37,227 bases of DNA, from contig DYEI01000017.1 in NCBI GenBank assembly GCA_020725765.1, positions 1 through 37,227 on the forward strand, written 5' to 3'. Each line of letters opens with the position of its first letter. Position 1 is the first letter of the stretch. This stretch comes from Anaerolinea sp. Its GTDB lineage: Bacteria > Chloroflexota > Anaerolineae > SpSt-313. The position numbers and the translations under genes are program-made. Positions 7,102-15,664 of the stretch are shown here, piece after piece. The notes beneath the pieces were generated by a model. That model ran no database searches. It saw nothing but the letters and a program-made list of their open reading frames with translations, and was not told the origin of the DNA.

Positions 7102-8162
7102 GGGATCACGAGCACCTGGCCAACGCGCAGCCGGGTTGTCGTCAGTCCATTGACTTCCATCAGCAGCCTCGCACTCGTCTCGAGGCTCGCCGCAAGGTGA
7201 AAGAGGCTGTCGCCTCGCTGTACGACGTGTACTCTGACCCCCCCCGTGGTGCACTCGCAAGCTGGCGACGTTGCTCCGGTGGGGCAACTGGGGAAGGCTG
7301 TCGCCGGGCAGGGCGTCGGCTGTACCGGCGGTGAGGCCGGAGGGCAGATGAGCACACCCGAGCACGCGCCCGACGGAGTGCCACACGTGGCGCAGGTTGC
7401 GCAGCAGGTTGGGATGATCAGCACCTGGCCGATGCGGATCGTGGTGCTGGTCAGGTTGTTCGCGGCCATGATGGCCTTGACGGTGGTGCCGAAGCGACGC
7501 GCGAGGGTGAAGAGAGTGTCTCCGCGGGCTACGACGTGCACGACGGGCGGGCAGCCCGGCGCAGTTGCGCCTGGGCAGGATGGAAGCTCCGCGGCCGGTG
7601 TTGAGCCGCCCTGAGGGGGCGTGACGGCTGACAAGGCAGCGGGTGCCCCAGCCGACAGGGCGGCCGACGGGGAGAGGCTGTCCAGCAGCCTCAGGCCCTC
7701 CGGCGCGCCAATCCCGTTCGGGTTCACCTGGATGGCCGCCTGAAACGCCCGCCGGGCCTCGGCAAAGCGGCGCTGCACCAGGAGCCTCCAGCCCAGGTTG
7801 GTGTGTGCCTCGTACAGGCGCTGGCGCAGCGCTGCGTCTGCTGGCTGGCGAGCAACGGCCTGCGTCAGCAGCTCAATGCAGAGCGTCCAGTCTGCCGCTC
7901 TCCGGGCCTCGTCGGCGCGGGCGAGGAGCAGCCCGGCCTCGAGATCGATGGGAGGTGCGCCCCCGGCCTCGAGCGCAGGAGCGGCAAGGACAGTGGCAGG
8001 AACGCTGGCAAGCGACCGGTGCAGGAGCGACGGGGCGGTCACCGTGGCGAGGATGCCGGCGACGAGGACCAGGGCGATGCTTCGCTTGACTCCGCCAGCG
8101 GGGGGCATTCTCTGTGATGCCTGCTGCGGGGGGCTTGTGCACTGCGCCCTCAGATCACCCAT
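7098..8162 (-). CDS. Membrane-anchored TPR and double LysM protein
   Basis: A 354-residue protein. An N-terminal signal or anchor helix (about residues 26-48, RSIALVLVAGILATV) is followed by a TPR-like helical region (about 75-145) with LGWRLLVQRRFAEARRAFQA. A proline/cysteine-rich linker comes next, with two LysM domains: VVHVVARGDTLFTLARRFG (about 210-255) and VRVHVVQRGDSLFHLAASLE (about 310-354, ending exactly at the C-terminus). LysM domains bind N-acetylglucosamine-containing polymers such as peptidoglycan, so it should act on the outer face of the membrane. The linker between the LysM units holds many Cys residues. Its ATG lies within the last codons of the PilO-like gene (8-base overlap), so it is translated from the pilN-pilO transcript. 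By context it may anchor the pilus-like machine to the cell wall. Confidence 0.85.
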   Translation of the reverse strand: MGDLRAQCTSPPQQASQRMPPAGGVKRSIALVLVAGILATVTAPSLLHRSLASVPATVLAAPALEAGGAPPIDLEAGLLLARADEARRAADWTLCIELLTQAVARQPADAALRQRLYEAHTNLGWRLLVQRRFAEARRAFQAAIQVNPNGIGAPEGLRLLDSLSPSAALSAGAPAALSAVTPPQGGSTPAAELPSCPGATAPGCPPVVHVVARGDTLFTLARRFGTTVKAIMAANNLTSTTIRIGQVLIIPTCCATCATCGTPSGACSGVLICPPASPPVQPTPCPATAFPSCPTGATSPACECTTGGVRVHVVQRGDSLFHLAASLETSARLLMEVNGLTTTRLRVGQVLVIP

Positions 8163-8787
8163 CGCCCGAGGGACCTCCAGGCGCGGGCGCCAACGGCAGG
8201 AGTGCGAAGCGGGCGCCGTGGCGACTGGTTGGCGGGGCCTCGGGGCGGACGGCCACCATCAACTCAAATGACAACTCGCTCTCGGCCGGGCCCTCTCGCA
8301 GCGTGAGGTGCTCCACCCGGGCGGTCGATGGACAGGTCTCGACAACGCGGGTGAGGAACTGCGTCAGACGGGACCACTCTCCCTGCACGCGCACTCCGTA
8401 TCGTCGCACGGGGATGGCGCCGGCTATGGACGGCCGTACGTCGAGCTCCGTGATGGCGACTCCCGTCCCCCAGGCGTGGGCGCGCAGGCCAGAGACGTAC
8501 CGGGCAACGTCGGTGTCGGTCGGAATCACTTCCAGTGTGCCCGAGATGCTGGCCCGGGCGAGGGCAATCATCTCGCGCAGCGCAAGGGCCTCCCTCTGAG
8601 GGTCCTGAAGCTGGATGACATCCTCCTGGCGCATGCGGAACCGGATCTCGGCGAGGGTGGACCGCCTCCAGACGGCCCAGCCGATCATGGCCAGCATCAC
8701 AAGGTCCAGTGCGGCGACGAGGATCAGCACCATGCCGAGGAGCGAGTTCACCAGGGGCGCCGGGCGAGGCGAGGCGGTCTCTGCCAC
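8155..8787 (-). CDS. PilO-like pilus assembly protein
   Basis: A 210-residue protein with a short cytoplasmic N-terminus, one membrane helix (about residues 14-36, LGMVLILVAALDLVMLAMIG), a helical stalk, and a C-terminal ferredoxin-like fold region (about 85-195). The segment IPVRRYGVRVQGEWSRLTQF resembles the PilO core strand-helix. Known PilO forms heterodimers with PilN in the alignment subcomplex of type IV pili. Its GTG start shares one base with the TAG of the PilN-like gene, showing tight coupling. No pilM, pilB, pilC or pilin gene is in this window, so assignment rests on fold pattern and the partner gene; a type II secretion GspM-like role is an alternative. Confidence 0.65.
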   Translation of the reverse strand: MAETASPRPAPLVNSLLGMVLILVAALDLVMLAMIGWAVWRRSTLAEIRFRMRQEDVIQLQDPQREALALREMIALARASISGTLEVIPTDTDVARYVSGLRAHAWGTGVAITELDVRPSIAGAIPVRRYGVRVQGEWSRLTQFLTRVVETCPSTARVEHLTLREGPAESELSFELMVAVRPEAPPTSRHGARFALLPLAPAPGGPSGDG

Positions 8788-9317
8788 TACTGGTACCCCC
8801 TGACGCGCAGGCTGATGGTGTATCGCTCCGAAGGCCTCTCGATCTGTACCTCGTCAAAGAGGGGTGAGCCCCGCAGGTGTGCGGCATAGGCGGCCAGGGC
8901 AGCCTCGTCTGTGGCGACGCCATGGATGAGCAGGCGGCCTTGCTCCTGGCTCAGCTCGGTAAGCTGCACGCCGGAGCCTGGCTGGGGGACCACGCACTGG
9001 AGCACGGCCCGCCAGGGCACGCCTCCCTGGCTCATGCGGGCCAGCGTGCTCTGCACATACTCCTCGACGGCCGCCGCCTCGGCTGCAGCAGCGCGCAGCG
9101 AGGCAAGCTCCTGCTCGGTGACGGGGGCGACTCGTGCCACCTGGGCTTCGACTACGGCCATCTGCTGGCGAGTGATCTCGCCCTGCAGGCCATCGTAGAG
9201 CCCAAACAGGGGGACAAAAAGCATGGCAAGCCCCGCGGCTGCCGCCCAGAGTACGAGCGCGCCGCGCGCGTGGCAGAGAGCCTCTCGGAGCCCCTGTGAG
9301 TGAGACACTTCGGCCAT
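8787..9317 (-). CDS. PilN-like pilus assembly protein
   Basis: A 176-residue protein with one N-terminal membrane helix (about residues 18-40, ALVLWAAAAGLAMLFVPLFG), a long coiled-coil-like stretch rich in Ala and Glu (about 45-90), and a C-terminal alpha/beta domain ending FDEVQIERPSERYTISLRVR. This is the plan of PilN/GspL C-terminal domains, where the last part is a ferredoxin-like fold. It directly precedes the PilO-like gene, the usual pilN-pilO order. ATG 9317 is preceded by GAGGGGCG. The HD-GYP gene lies 107 bases upstream on the same strand; I see no convincing promoter in that gap, so the two units may be co-transcribed. Confidence 0.65.
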   Translation of the reverse strand: MAEVSHSQGLREALCHARGALVLWAAAAGLAMLFVPLFGLYDGLQGEITRQQMAVVEAQVARVAPVTEQELASLRAAAAEAAAVEEYVQSTLARMSQGGVPWRAVLQCVVPQPGSGVQLTELSQEQGRLLIHGVATDEAALAAYAAHLRGSPLFDEVQIERPSERYTISLRVRGYQ

Positions 9318-9424
9318 CGCCCCTCACGCCGCACGGGAATCGGGAGCCGGTGGCTCCTTAACTACCATTTTGAGCAGGTTCCGTGCCACGAGGGATGGCG
9401 GGGTCACAACGGCCGCGCGTCGCT

Positions 9425-10834
9425 CTAGTGGGTGGAGCTGAGGAGGCGGGCCACGATCTGCTGCCAGGCGGCGACCATAACCGGGTCCCACTGCTGACCA
9501 GCGCCGGCCGAGAGAATCTGCAGTGCTTCGGCGACGGACCGGCCCGCGCGGTAGGCGCGGGTGGCGGTCATGGCCTCGAAAGAGTCGGCGACGGCGAGGA
9601 TGCGCGCACCGTAGGGTATCTGCTCGCGGGCGAGCCGCTGAGGGTAACCGAGCCCGTCATAGTGCTCCTGATGGTGCAGGATCAGCGGGAGGACTGGGGT
9701 GAGGGATTGGACGCCGGCGATGATCTGACAGCCCATGGCCGGGTGCTCCTCGATCTGCTGCCGCTCGGCGGGGGTGAGCGGACCGGGCTTGTTGAGCAGC
9801 AGATCGCTGATGCCTATCTTGCCGACGTCGTGCAGCAGGGCGGCGACGCGCAGCGTCTCGACGTCGGCTTCGTCGACGCCGAGGGCGCGCGCGAGGGCAA
9901 CGGCGTAGCGAGAGACCCTGACGGAGTGGCCGGCGGTGTGGCGGTCGCGCATCTCGACAGCGCGCACGAGCGCGCGGACCGTCTGCAGACTCAGCTCGCG
10001 CAGCTCTCGCAGGGTCAGATCGAGCGAGTGGCCCGCCAGGACGTTGCCGAGGGCGATCGAGATCTGGTCCGCCACGAGGGGAACCGTCCGGGCCTCTTCG
10101 GCGGTGAAGGGTGGCGCGGTGGGCGAGCGCCACACCTGGAGCGAGCCCGCATGGCCGTGACTGGTTGGTGGGACCAACGCCACGTGGACGGCATGGCCAG
10201 CGTCCCCTTGGTCGGTGGCTGCAGAGAACTGAGGTGCGTGCTGGGTTGGGCCATCCGCGACGCCATGCTCAGCCCGCACGATCTCTCTGCCGGTCGAGAG
10301 GTCGACGACGCTCATGCAGGCCCGCGCCGAGAGCATGGACGAGACGATCTCGACGCTGCCCTGGGCGAGTTGCTCGAGGGAGAGGGAGGGCTGGGCAAGG
10401 AGCCGGGTCAGGGCAGCCAGGGTGCTGACCTCGTGCGTCGGGGAGGGCGTCGGTCGCACCGGCTGGCCGCGCTCAAGCGTGGCGCGAACAGCCTGGAGGA
10501 ACTCGTCAAAGACAATGGGCTTGGAGATATAGTTGTCAGCGCCGAGCTTGGTTGCCTCGACGGCGCTCTGTATGGAGCCGTACCCCGTGAGCACGATGGC
10601 TCGCGAGGTTGGGAACTCGGTGGCGATACGCCGGAGGAGCTGAAGCCCATCCATACCCGGCATGCGCAGGTCTGTGATCACCAGATCACAGGGGGTCTCC
10701 CGCAGCTTGGCAAGTGCCTCCTCGCCGCTCTGGGCGACGGACACCTCGTATCCGGCGCGCCGCAGGAGTGCTGCGAGCAGCTGGCGGATGTCTTCCTCGT
10801 CGTCGACAACCAGGATGGTGGCAGGTGTTCCCAT
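9425..10834 (-). CDS. Response regulator with HD-GYP output domain
   Basis: A 469-residue two-component regulator. The receiver domain (about residues 5-120) has ILVVDDEED, phospho-acceptor Asp55 in LVITDLRMPGMDG, VLTGYGS and the Lys in YISKP. A middle segment (about 160-285) looks like a GAF-type sensory domain. The C-terminal HD-GYP domain (about 290-465) carries DRHTAGHSVRVSRYA, the metal-binding LLHDVGKIGI, HHQEHYDGLGYP (the GYP signature) and ILAVADSFEAM. Such domains hydrolyse cyclic di-GMP, so this protein probably links a sensor kinase to c-di-GMP turnover. I chose ATG 10834 (MGTPATILVV); upstream in-frame codons encode low-complexity sequence. Its neighbours downstream are pilus-like genes, which c-di-GMP commonly controls. 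No histidine kinase is adjacent. Confidence 0.93.
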   Translation of the reverse strand: MGTPATILVVDDEEDIRQLLAALLRRAGYEVSVAQSGEEALAKLRETPCDLVITDLRMPGMDGLQLLRRIATEFPTSRAIVLTGYGSIQSAVEATKLGADNYISKPIVFDEFLQAVRATLERGQPVRPTPSPTHEVSTLAALTRLLAQPSLSLEQLAQGSVEIVSSMLSARACMSVVDLSTGREIVRAEHGVADGPTQHAPQFSAATDQGDAGHAVHVALVPPTSHGHAGSLQVWRSPTAPPFTAEEARTVPLVADQISIALGNVLAGHSLDLTLRELRELSLQTVRALVRAVEMRDRHTAGHSVRVSRYAVALARALGVDEADVETLRVAALLHDVGKIGISDLLLNKPGPLTPAERQQIEEHPAMGCQIIAGVQSLTPVLPLILHHQEHYDGLGYPQRLAREQIPYGARILAVADSFEAMTATRAYRAGRSVAEALQILSAGAGQQWDPVMVAAWQQIVARLLSSTH

Positions 10835-10889
10835 GTGTGCGCTCGATGCCCACCGGACAGGCGGGATCGTCGCCCGCACACCGTCCAGT

Positions 10890-10918
10890 TTGGCGAGGGT
10901 TGTCGGAATACCTATACT
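10890..10918 (+). promoter_or_regulatory. Sigma70-type promoter of the YfhO-like gene
   Basis: TTGGCG (10890-10895), a 17-base spacer and TATACT (10913-10918). The start near 10925 gives a leader of about 66 nt before TTG 10991. The site lies in the divergent region shared with the HD-GYP regulator gene. Confidence 0.65.
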
Positions 10919-10990
10919 TGCTTCACCACTACTATCGTCGGGGCAACACGGTTTTTCCCTGCAAGCCATCTCGGATTGTGAGGATGAGCG

Positions 10991-13732
10991 TTGGGTGTGG
11001 CTGTGCGGGCGGTACGGGCAATCGTCGGCAGGCATGGGTCTGCAGCATGCTTGGTTGGCCTGCTGGGTCTGCTGGTCGTGCTCTACTGGCCGGCGGCGAC
11101 GATGCAGCAGGTCTTTTACGTCGGTGACATCTACCGCCTCGGCTACCCCGCCCGCGTCGAGTACGCGCAGGCACTCTGCGAGGGGCGTCTGCCGCTGTGG
11201 ACTACCGGGGCCCTTGGAGGCTACCCGGTCCTCGCCGAAGGGCAGACGGGCGCCTGCTACCCGCTGAATCTCCTCCTCTACCGGTTCCTACCCGTGCCGG
11301 TAGCATTGAACTGGTCAGTGCTGGCTGCCTTCTGGCTGGCCGGTGTCGGCACCTTCCTCTACATCCGCGCGCTGAACCTGGGACGTGCCGCGGCATTGCT
11401 GGCCGCTGTCATCGTGATGCTGGGCGGCTTTATGCCGGGGCACCTCAATCACCTGAACATGCTGGCCGCGGCCTCATGGCTGCCCTGGGTGCTGTGGGCT
11501 GTCGAAAGAGCCAGCGCACAACGGACCCTCGGGCGCTGGGCTCTCGTGAGCCTCTTTTTCGCTCTGCAGGGCCTGGCAGGCCATCCACAGGTGTCACTCC
11601 TGACGGCACTGCCCGCGCTTGCGCATGCGGCCCTTGGCCCCCTGGGCGAGCCGGTGAAGCAGCCTTCCGCCCGCAAGGCAGCCGGCCGGCTGATCTGGGC
11701 AGCGGCGGCACTGGTGGCGGGAGCGGCCCTCGCGGCCGTGCAGTGGCTGCCGACGTACGAGCTGACGCGCCTCTCCGAGCGCGGGCACGGGGTGGATCTC
11801 GAGTTCTTTACCTCCTTTTCACTGCATCCAGCACACTTTGCCACGATGCTGTGGCCGTTCCTGCGTGGCAATCCGTATCCGTTGACGTCTCTGGAGACGA
11901 TTGGTTACGCGGGGGCGCTGCCGGTGATGCTGGCAGTCGTTGCGCCGCTCCGCCGACGGGACAGGCTGGTCCTCTTCTGGGGGTGTACCTCGGTGGTGGC
12001 GGTGCTCCTGAGCCTGGGCCGCTGGAACCCCGCCTACAAGTGGCTGGGCTATGTGCCCGTCCTGAACTACTTCCGGGCGCCGGCGCGCTACCTGCTGTGG
12101 CTCGATGTGGGCATCGCCGTGCTTGCTGCTGCCGCGATGGAATCGCTTCTGCATTGGACGAGGGGGCCGGTTGCTCAGCGGGGAGCGGGCGCGACAGCGC
12201 CCGTGCTGGTGGCTCTGGGGCTTGGCGCGTGGTGGCTCTCGCGGGTTCCGCTGGAGCCGCTGGTTGACGCCTGGCGGATCCTGCCCCTGGTGTGGCTGCT
12301 GGCGGGTGTGCTGCTGCTCGCGTCCCTGCGGCTGAGGCCGGGGAGGGCCCTGTGGGCGAGTGCGGTGGTCGGCCTGGTCGTGATGGACCTGTTCGCCTTC
12401 AATGGGGTCTATAACCAGACGTACAACGCCGTCATGCCGCGAGCCGAGCTCGAGCGTCCGCCTCAGGTGCTGGCATTTCTGCGGGAGGATGCCGGGCCCA
12501 GCCTGTACCGCGTCTATACCTCTGAGGAGATCGTACCGGTGTTGCCGGTGATGCGGGAGTCGCTGTATCCGAACATCCAGCTGTTGCATGGCGTGGAGAG
12601 CCTCAACGGGTACTACCCGCTGCTCCCGGGTCCTCAGCGCTGGTTGCTTGGCAACATGAACGCGCGGCTCGCAGACCTCCTGGGCGTGCGCTATGTGTTG
12701 ATCCCGCAGTTGCTGCCCGTCGACGAAGCGTCGGAAGCCTACGACACGAGGGATCCTCTTGCGCTCCCCCTGGCCGACGGCACGTTTGACATAGGGCCGG
12801 TGCAGGTTCTGGCTGTGGAGGTCGAGGGTTACCTGAGCCACTCGGCCGATCTGGCCGATGGTACGCCCGTCGGCGATGTGGTGCTGCGCGCCAGAGATGG
12901 CATGGAGGCGGTGTGGACGCTCCGGGCTGGGCGCGACCTGGCCGAGTGGGCATATCTGCGGGACGACGTGCAGGAGGCCATCGGGCATCGCCTCGCCGAA
13001 GGGATCGTCCGGCGCTGGCCGGCAAGGTCAGGCTTTCCTCCGCGCGACCATGAAGGGCTGACATTCCTCGCGCGCCACGATCTCGACGAGCCCATGGAGG
13101 TGGCCCGGATAGAGGTACGTGCGCGCGTGCCTGCCGCCTTCCTTCATCTGGAGCGCATGCGCCTCATCGGTCCTCAGGGGAGCACCTGGCTCCTCTCTGA
13201 GCTTGTGGGGCAAGGGGATCACGTGCTCGTCTATCGAAGTGAGGACGTGGCGGTGTTCCGCAACGAGCGGGCTGGGCCGCGCGCCTTTTTGGTCCATCGG
13301 GCGCGAGTGGCTCGAGACGAGGCGGAGGCACAGCGCCTGGTGCTCGGCCGTGACTTTTCGCCCCACGAAGAGGTCATTCTCCTGGGAGGGACGGAGTTGC
13401 AGGGGGCGCCTGTGCCGGGCGACGAGGTGAGCGTAGAGGTGTATCGGCCTGAGCTGGTTCGGGTGCGAGTCCGGACGGCCGTCGAGGCATATCTGGTCCT
13501 GGCGGATAGCTACTACCCTGGATGGAAGGCGCGGGTCGACGGTCGCGAAGCTGCTCTGCTCCGCGCCGATGTCGCGCTGCGGGCTGTGCGCGTACCTGCC
13601 GGGGAGCACATGATCGAGTTCACCTATGACCCGCTCAGCTGGAGGCTGGGGCTGGCCGTGAGCCTCGTCGCCGGGGTGGCCCTGGTCGCGGTGGCAACCA
13701 CCCGTCTGCGGAAGGTAGTTGTGCATCCCTGA
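10991..13732 (+). CDS. YfhO-like multi-pass membrane protein
   Basis: A 913-residue membrane protein of the YfhO family (GT-C glycosyltransferase-like fold). The first membrane helix is at about residues 15-33, then a large loop with GDIYRLGYPARVEYAQAL and LPLWTTGALGGYPVLAEGQ, resembling the acidic first loop of GT-C enzymes. Further helices run to about residue 475, followed by a long soluble region. Near the C-terminus is the YfhO hallmark strand region LVLADSYYPGWKARVDG and VPAGEHMIEFTYDP, then a last membrane helix (about 883-903). B. subtilis YfhO is tied to glycosylation of lipoteichoic acid; the sugar acceptor here is unknown. The start is TTG 10991, supported by GAGGATGAG six bases upstream; GTG 10997 is an alternative. 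It has its own promoter. Confidence 0.85.
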   Translation: MGVAVRAVRAIVGRHGSAACLVGLLGLLVVLYWPAATMQQVFYVGDIYRLGYPARVEYAQALCEGRLPLWTTGALGGYPVLAEGQTGACYPLNLLLYRFLPVPVALNWSVLAAFWLAGVGTFLYIRALNLGRAAALLAAVIVMLGGFMPGHLNHLNMLAAASWLPWVLWAVERASAQRTLGRWALVSLFFALQGLAGHPQVSLLTALPALAHAALGPLGEPVKQPSARKAAGRLIWAAAALVAGAALAAVQWLPTYELTRLSERGHGVDLEFFTSFSLHPAHFATMLWPFLRGNPYPLTSLETIGYAGALPVMLAVVAPLRRRDRLVLFWGCTSVVAVLLSLGRWNPAYKWLGYVPVLNYFRAPARYLLWLDVGIAVLAAAAMESLLHWTRGPVAQRGAGATAPVLVALGLGAWWLSRVPLEPLVDAWRILPLVWLLAGVLLLASLRLRPGRALWASAVVGLVVMDLFAFNGVYNQTYNAVMPRAELERPPQVLAFLREDAGPSLYRVYTSEEIVPVLPVMRESLYPNIQLLHGVESLNGYYPLLPGPQRWLLGNMNARLADLLGVRYVLIPQLLPVDEASEAYDTRDPLALPLADGTFDIGPVQVLAVEVEGYLSHSADLADGTPVGDVVLRARDGMEAVWTLRAGRDLAEWAYLRDDVQEAIGHRLAEGIVRRWPARSGFPPRDHEGLTFLARHDLDEPMEVARIEVRARVPAAFLHLERMRLIGPQGSTWLLSELVGQGDHVLVYRSEDVAVFRNERAGPRAFLVHRARVARDEAEAQRLVLGRDFSPHEEVILLGGTELQGAPVPGDEVSVEVYRPELVRVRVRTAVEAYLVLADSYYPGWKARVDGREAALLRADVALRAVRVPAGEHMIEFTYDPLSWRLGLAVSLVAGVALVAVATTRLRKVVVHP

Positions 13733-13747
13733 CGACTGCTGTATAAT
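13719..13747 (+). promoter_or_regulatory. Sigma70-type promoter of the AmaP-like gene
   Basis: TTGTGC (13719-13724), a 17-base spacer and a perfect TATAAT (13742-13747). The -35 element lies inside the last codons of the YfhO-like gene. Transcription should begin near 13754, about 48 nt before ATG 13802. Confidence 0.75.
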
Positions 13748-13801
13748 GCCGACACCCTGGCGAATCCGCGCACCATGCTGATCAGAGAAGAGGTTGTAAC
13801 C

Positions 13802-14434
13802 ATGAACATCCTCAACCGGGTGCTCGTGATCGTCTGCCTGGTTGCCCTTATTGCAGCCGTTGCGTTCGCTCTTGTGCAGCCGGATGCCGCGATCGGTGTG
13901 CTGCGGGGAGCCGTCGACGGCCTCGATGTCTTCTGCCGGACGTACTACTATGCGTACGAAGGTGCCGGCATCGCGCTGATTGTGCTGGCTCTCGTATTGC
14001 TGGTGCTGGAGCTCCGCCGGCCGCGGCGTCGCACTGTGAGGGTGCGGCAGGCCAGCGGGGGCATGGTCGAGATCACGACCGAGTCCGTGGCGCGTGGGCT
14101 GGAGTATCACATCGCACAGCTGGCGGGGGTCCGTCAGGTGCGGCCTCACGTCAGCTCGAGCGGGAAGGCGGTCGGCGTGGCCCTTGACTTGGAGTTGGAC
14201 CCGGCCGTCGATATTCCTGCCAAGAGCGAGGAGATCCTCCAGCTGGCGCGCGAGATCGTCGAGCTGCGCCTGGGCCTTCGGCTTGGGCGCATCGCAGCCA
14301 ACGTCCGCCAGGGCGCATACTCCAAAGACGTAGCCCCTGCGCGGCCGTTGGCAGGGCCGCTGAGCGATGTGCCGACCAGGATCGAGCCGTCCGAACCCGA
14401 GTCCGGCGGAGGGCCGTCGAGCAGTCTGCCGTAG
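13802..14434 (+). CDS. amaP: AmaP-like alkaline-shock membrane anchor protein
   Basis: A 210-residue protein with two N-terminal membrane helices (about residues 4-26 and 49-72) separated by a short loop, then a cytoplasmic domain. That domain includes GGMVEITTESVARGLEYHIA and VRPHVSSSGKAVGVALDLEL, the pattern of Asp23/Gls24-related domains, as in AmaP. Known AmaP anchors Asp23 at the membrane in Gram-positive bacteria and relates to envelope stress. No separate Asp23 gene is next to it here. I prefer ATG 13802 (MNILNRVLVIV) because it has GAAGAGG upstream and begins right at the first helix; ATG 13775 lies upstream in frame. The C-terminal tail is Pro/Ser-rich. A strong promoter with perfect TATAAT drives it. 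Confidence 0.8.
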   Translation: MNILNRVLVIVCLVALIAAVAFALVQPDAAIGVLRGAVDGLDVFCRTYYYAYEGAGIALIVLALVLLVLELRRPRRRTVRVRQASGGMVEITTESVARGLEYHIAQLAGVRQVRPHVSSSGKAVGVALDLELDPAVDIPAKSEEILQLAREIVELRLGLRLGRIAANVRQGAYSKDVAPARPLAGPLSDVPTRIEPSEPESGGGPSSSLP

Positions 14435-14484
14435 CCGCCGTTTGCGGACCCGTTTCTTTCCGCGCGGGACTGCGGTTACGGGCC

Positions 14485-15045
14485 TCAGGGCTTCAGGCGG
14501 CGTCCGCTGATCACTATGCGTCCGGGGAGCAACTCGATCTCGTCGATCACGATATCGGGGCTGCCCCGTTGGAGCATTTCGGTCATGCTCTCGGACATCG
14601 AGTCGAGCACGGGGCCGCTGACGGTGAGAGGGCCGATTCTTGCCTCGCGGAACTGGATGCGGGGCCTTCCATTGACGACAGTAACGCTGCCGCTCAGGAC
14701 GATATGCCCACGGACGGGGCTCGTCACGTCACCCTCGACCACGATCTCGTCGGTGTAGAAGTAGACCTCAGGTGAACTGAGGGGCAACTTCTCCCCAAGG
14801 TTCAGGGTCAGGTATGAGGTGACCTCCTGCTCGGTGAGCTCGACGCGGAACGAGGCCTTGTCGAACTGGCGCGTCTTCTCCTCAAAGCGCCGGGCGGCCT
14901 CCTCTGAGACGGCTGCTGTAGGCTCGGCGTTCGGAGCGCGACGCTGACCGAGGACGCAGGGGGAGAGGCGGGGCATGATGCAACTGACCGAGAGAGCGGC
15001 TCCGACGAGAGCTGCAGCAAGCGCGCACAAGGACCTGCGGTGCAT
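14485..15045 (-). CDS. Predicted lipoprotein of unknown function
   Basis: A 186-residue protein with a signal peptide (MHRRSLCALAAALVGAAL) ending in the lipobox LSVSC, so it should be lipid-modified at that Cys and attached to the outer face of the membrane. The mature part begins with a polar region (about 40-60), then a mixed alpha/beta region with LTEQEVTSYLTLNLGEKLPL and several beta-strand-like segments (VEGDVTSPVRGHIVLSGSVT, RIQFREARIGPLTVSGPVLD) ending LLPGRIVISGRRLKP. The alternating hydrophobic strands recall lipid-binding domains that line a membrane, but I do not recognise the family. ATG 15045 follows GGGAGG at the right distance. It is divergent from scpB (57 bases apart) and convergent with the AmaP-like gene. 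Confidence 0.7.
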   Translation of the reverse strand: MHRRSLCALAAALVGAALSVSCIMPRLSPCVLGQRRAPNAEPTAAVSEEAARRFEEKTRQFDKASFRVELTEQEVTSYLTLNLGEKLPLSSPEVYFYTDEIVVEGDVTSPVRGHIVLSGSVTVVNGRPRIQFREARIGPLTVSGPVLDSMSESMTEMLQRGSPDIVIDEIELLPGRIVISGRRLKP

Positions 15046-15102
15046 AGACTTTGCCTCCCATCCGGGTGTGGCCCCTGAGTGACCGCGGAGAGCGGACGAG
15101 TC

Positions 15103-15633
15103 ATGGACAGAGAAGCTCTCAGACGTACTGCCGCTGCGTTGCTCTTTGTCGCCGATGGTCCAGTAGCTCTCGAGCAACTCGCGCAGGTGCTGGAGGTCAG
15201 GCCGGCCGAGGTCGAGGAGGCGCTGGACGACCTTCGCGCCTGGCTGGACCAGGGCGGGCTCAGCCTGCAGCGACAGGGCAACAGGCTTCAGGTGGCGACT
15301 GCTCCGGATCTCGCGCCCTTCGTGGAGCGCTTCCTGGGGCTGGACCTGTCCAGCCGCCTATCGCCTGCTGCCCTGGAAGTGCTCGCTATCGTCGCCTACC
15401 GCCAGCCGGTGACCCGGGTTGACATTGAGGCCATCCGCGGCGTAAACTGTGATAGTGTGCTCCGCTCCCTCTGTTCGAAGGGGCTGGTTGCCGAGGTGGG
15501 GCGCCTCGAGCAGCCCGGCAGGCCCATCCTCTACGGCACGACCTTCGAGTTTCTGCAGCACTTTGGCCTGAGCGATCTGCAGGAACTGCCGCCACTGAAT
15601 CCCCCGGATACCCACCGGATCGGGAGTGCTTAG
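15103..15633 (+). CDS. scpB: Segregation and condensation protein B
   Basis: A 176-residue kleisin-partner protein with two winged-helix domains. The first (about residues 5-75) has AALLFVADGPVALEQLAQVL. The second (about 85-165) has the ScpB signature LSPAALEVLAIVAYRQPVTR followed by IEAIRGVNCDSVLRSLCSKG and GRPILYGTTFEFLQHFGL. ScpB dimers bind the kleisin ScpA and regulate the SMC complex that compacts and separates chromosomes. I chose ATG 15103 with GGAG 12 bases upstream; GTG 15079 is possible. It converges on smc, with stop codons 31 bases apart. No scpA gene is in the window, so the complex's third subunit is encoded elsewhere. Confidence 0.92.
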   Translation: MDREALRRTAAALLFVADGPVALEQLAQVLEVRPAEVEEALDDLRAWLDQGGLSLQRQGNRLQVATAPDLAPFVERFLGLDLSSRLSPAALEVLAIVAYRQPVTRVDIEAIRGVNCDSVLRSLCSKGLVAEVGRLEQPGRPILYGTTFEFLQHFGLSDLQELPPLNPPDTHRIGSA

Positions 15634-15664
15634 GCGCCCGCGGGCGATACCAGGGGCCTCCGCG

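Noticed and set aside
5911-7386. Open frame antisense to the amidohydrolase
   Set aside because: Mirrors the amidohydrolase and runs into the LysM gene in another frame; no family pattern.
9347-9361. GGAGCC/GGCTCC hairpin as terminator of the HD-GYP gene
   Set aside because: Only 6 bp with no T-run in the direction of that gene.
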